This document shows, one piece after another, positions 4,565 to 5,378 of a DNA stretch of 5,378 nt. A program made the position numbers and the translations under genes. The stretch lies in NCBI GenBank assembly GCA_030705725.1, contig JAUZPW010000124.1, positions 1-5,378 of the forward strand, in the 5' to 3' direction. Positions within the stretch are counted from its first letter, which is position 1, and every line of letters begins with the position of its first letter. The notes under the pieces were generated by a model. The model did no database searches. It worked only from the letters and a program-made list of their open reading frames with translations, and was not told the DNA's origin. Source of the DNA: Bacillota bacterium (GTDB lineage Bacteria; Bacillota; Clostridia; Oscillospirales; Butyricicoccaceae).

Positions 4565-5378
4565 ATGAAAATAAGCGATAAAACATATTTAGAATATGTT
4601 AAAATTCTTAAAGAAGAGTTAGTTCCTGCCATGGGCTGCACCGAACCTATAGCCCTTGCCTATGCCGCAGCAAAGGCAAAAGAAGTGCTCGGTACTCTGC
4701 CTACTCACTGTTGCGTCGAGGTTAGCGGAAATATTATCAAAAACGCAAAAAGTGTGGTTGTGCCAAACACCAATGGCCTAAAGGGAATTGGCGCATCAAT
4801 TGCGGCCGGAATTATTGCAGGAAATCCGTCAAAGATTCTGGAGGTTCTATCTGATATTAAAGAAAAAGATAAGCAATTAATCAAAGAGTATCAAGAGAAC
4901 AATGATATACAAGTGATACGATATGATGGAGACCTTGTCTTTTACATAGCTGTAGTTTTGTTCCATGGCAATACATACGCTAAAGTTGTCATTGAAAATT
5001 ATCATACGAATATTGTTTTGATAGAGAAAAATGGTGATGTCTTATTTCAGGCAGGAAAAGAATCTAAAGAGAATACCGGTGTTGCAGATCGCAGTTTGCT
5101 TAATGTAAAAGATATTGTTGCATTTTCAGATATAGTTGATCCAGTTGATATTGCCGACGTTGTCGGTAGGCAAATTAAATATAACAGTGCTATTGCTGCT
5201 GAGGGAATGACGGGCAATTGGGGAGCAAGGATCGGGAATATACTTTTGAAAACTTATGGTGATGATATAAAGGTTCGAGCGCGGGCAGCTGCTGCCGCAG
5301 GTTCGGATGCCAGGATGGGTGGCTGTGAAAATCCGGTTATTATTCTCTCGGGTAGCGGCAATCAAAGTATCACAGCAT
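4565..5378 (+). CDS. L-cysteine desulfidase / UPF0597 (CyuA-like) family protein, N-terminal part
   Basis: By family this is a cytoplasmic, probably [4Fe-4S]-dependent enzyme that breaks L-cysteine into pyruvate, ammonia and sulfide; it is related to the alpha subunit of iron-sulfur L-serine dehydratases. The frame is open and unbroken from ATG at 4565 to the right edge: 271 codons of a usual length of about 430, with the stop outside. Visible: the signature LVPAMGCTEPIALAYAAA (19-36) with C25, a known conserved Cys of the family; VVVPNTNGLKGIGASIAAGIIAGNP (64-88, Gly-rich); GMTGNWGARIG; ARAAAAAGSDARMGGCENPV with C254; and the start of a Gly/Ser-rich SGSGNQS block. The start fits family members, which begin about 20 residues before MGCTEP. 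The SD is weak (AGG about 10 nt upstream). Codons are much more AT-rich than in the ATPase and SLH genes. Serine or another beta-substituted amino acid as substrate cannot be excluded. Confidence 0.9.
   Translation, partial: MKISDKTYLEYVKILKEELVPAMGCTEPIALAYAAAKAKEVLGTLPTHCCVEVSGNIIKNAKSVVVPNTNGLKGIGASIAAGIIAGNPSKILEVLSDIKEKDKQLIKEYQENNDIQVIRYDGDLVFYIAVVLFHGNTYAKVVIENYHTNIVLIEKNGDVLFQAGKESKENTGVADRSLLNVKDIVAFSDIVDPVDIADVVGRQIKYNSAIAAEGMTGNWGARIGNILLKTYGDDIKVRARAAAAAGSDARMGGCENPVIILSGSGNQSITA

Noticed and set aside
5126..5365. 79-codon minus-strand ORF opposite the desulfidase
   Set aside because: It is antisense to conserved desulfidase motifs, so it is a shadow frame.

Overview
The window looks like chromosomal DNA from an anaerobic, Gram-positive Firmicute, most likely a Clostridia / Oscillospiraceae-type gut or sediment bacterium. 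This is inferred from the mix of genes: a SERCA-like P-type ATPase, an exported SLH-domain protein with a clostridial-type N-terminal region, an OGG-type glycosylase, an oxygen-sensitive-type L-cysteine desulfidase, and strong purine-rich Shine-Dalgarno sites. No plasmid, phage, IS or CRISPR signature was seen.

Layout. (1) Bases 1-1197 (+): C-terminal part of a cation (probably Ca2+) transporting P-type ATPase whose start lies upstream of the window, ended by a strong intrinsic terminator (1204-1240). (2) Bases 1271-4112 (-): a convergent four-gene cluster, in transcription order 8-oxoguanine DNA glycosylase, trmB (tRNA guanine-N7 methyltransferase), an exported SLH-domain protein, and a 37-residue membrane peptide with four consecutive cysteines. 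The first two genes overlap by 35 nt. The third starts 4 nt after trmB if its TTG start is used. (3) Bases 4192-4390 (+): a promoter, a short structured leader, tRNA-Leu(UAG) with encoded CCA, and its terminator. (4) Bases 4464-5378 (+): an extended -10 promoter and the first 271 codons of an L-cysteine desulfidase / UPF0597-family gene that runs off the right edge.

How the parts relate. The minus-strand cluster mixes DNA repair, tRNA modification and cell-envelope genes, so it is probably a transcriptional convenience rather than a pathway. The ATPase, the tRNA and the desulfidase each have their own transcription signals. Base composition falls visibly from left to right: the ATPase and the SLH gene are rich in GCC/GGC/CTC-type codons, trmB and the glycosylase are intermediate, and the desulfidase is AT-rich.

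The least expected item is the Cys-tetrad membrane peptide at 1271-1384 (-). It is too short for ordinary ORF calling but has a near-perfect ribosome binding site. No clearly new multi-gene system was found.
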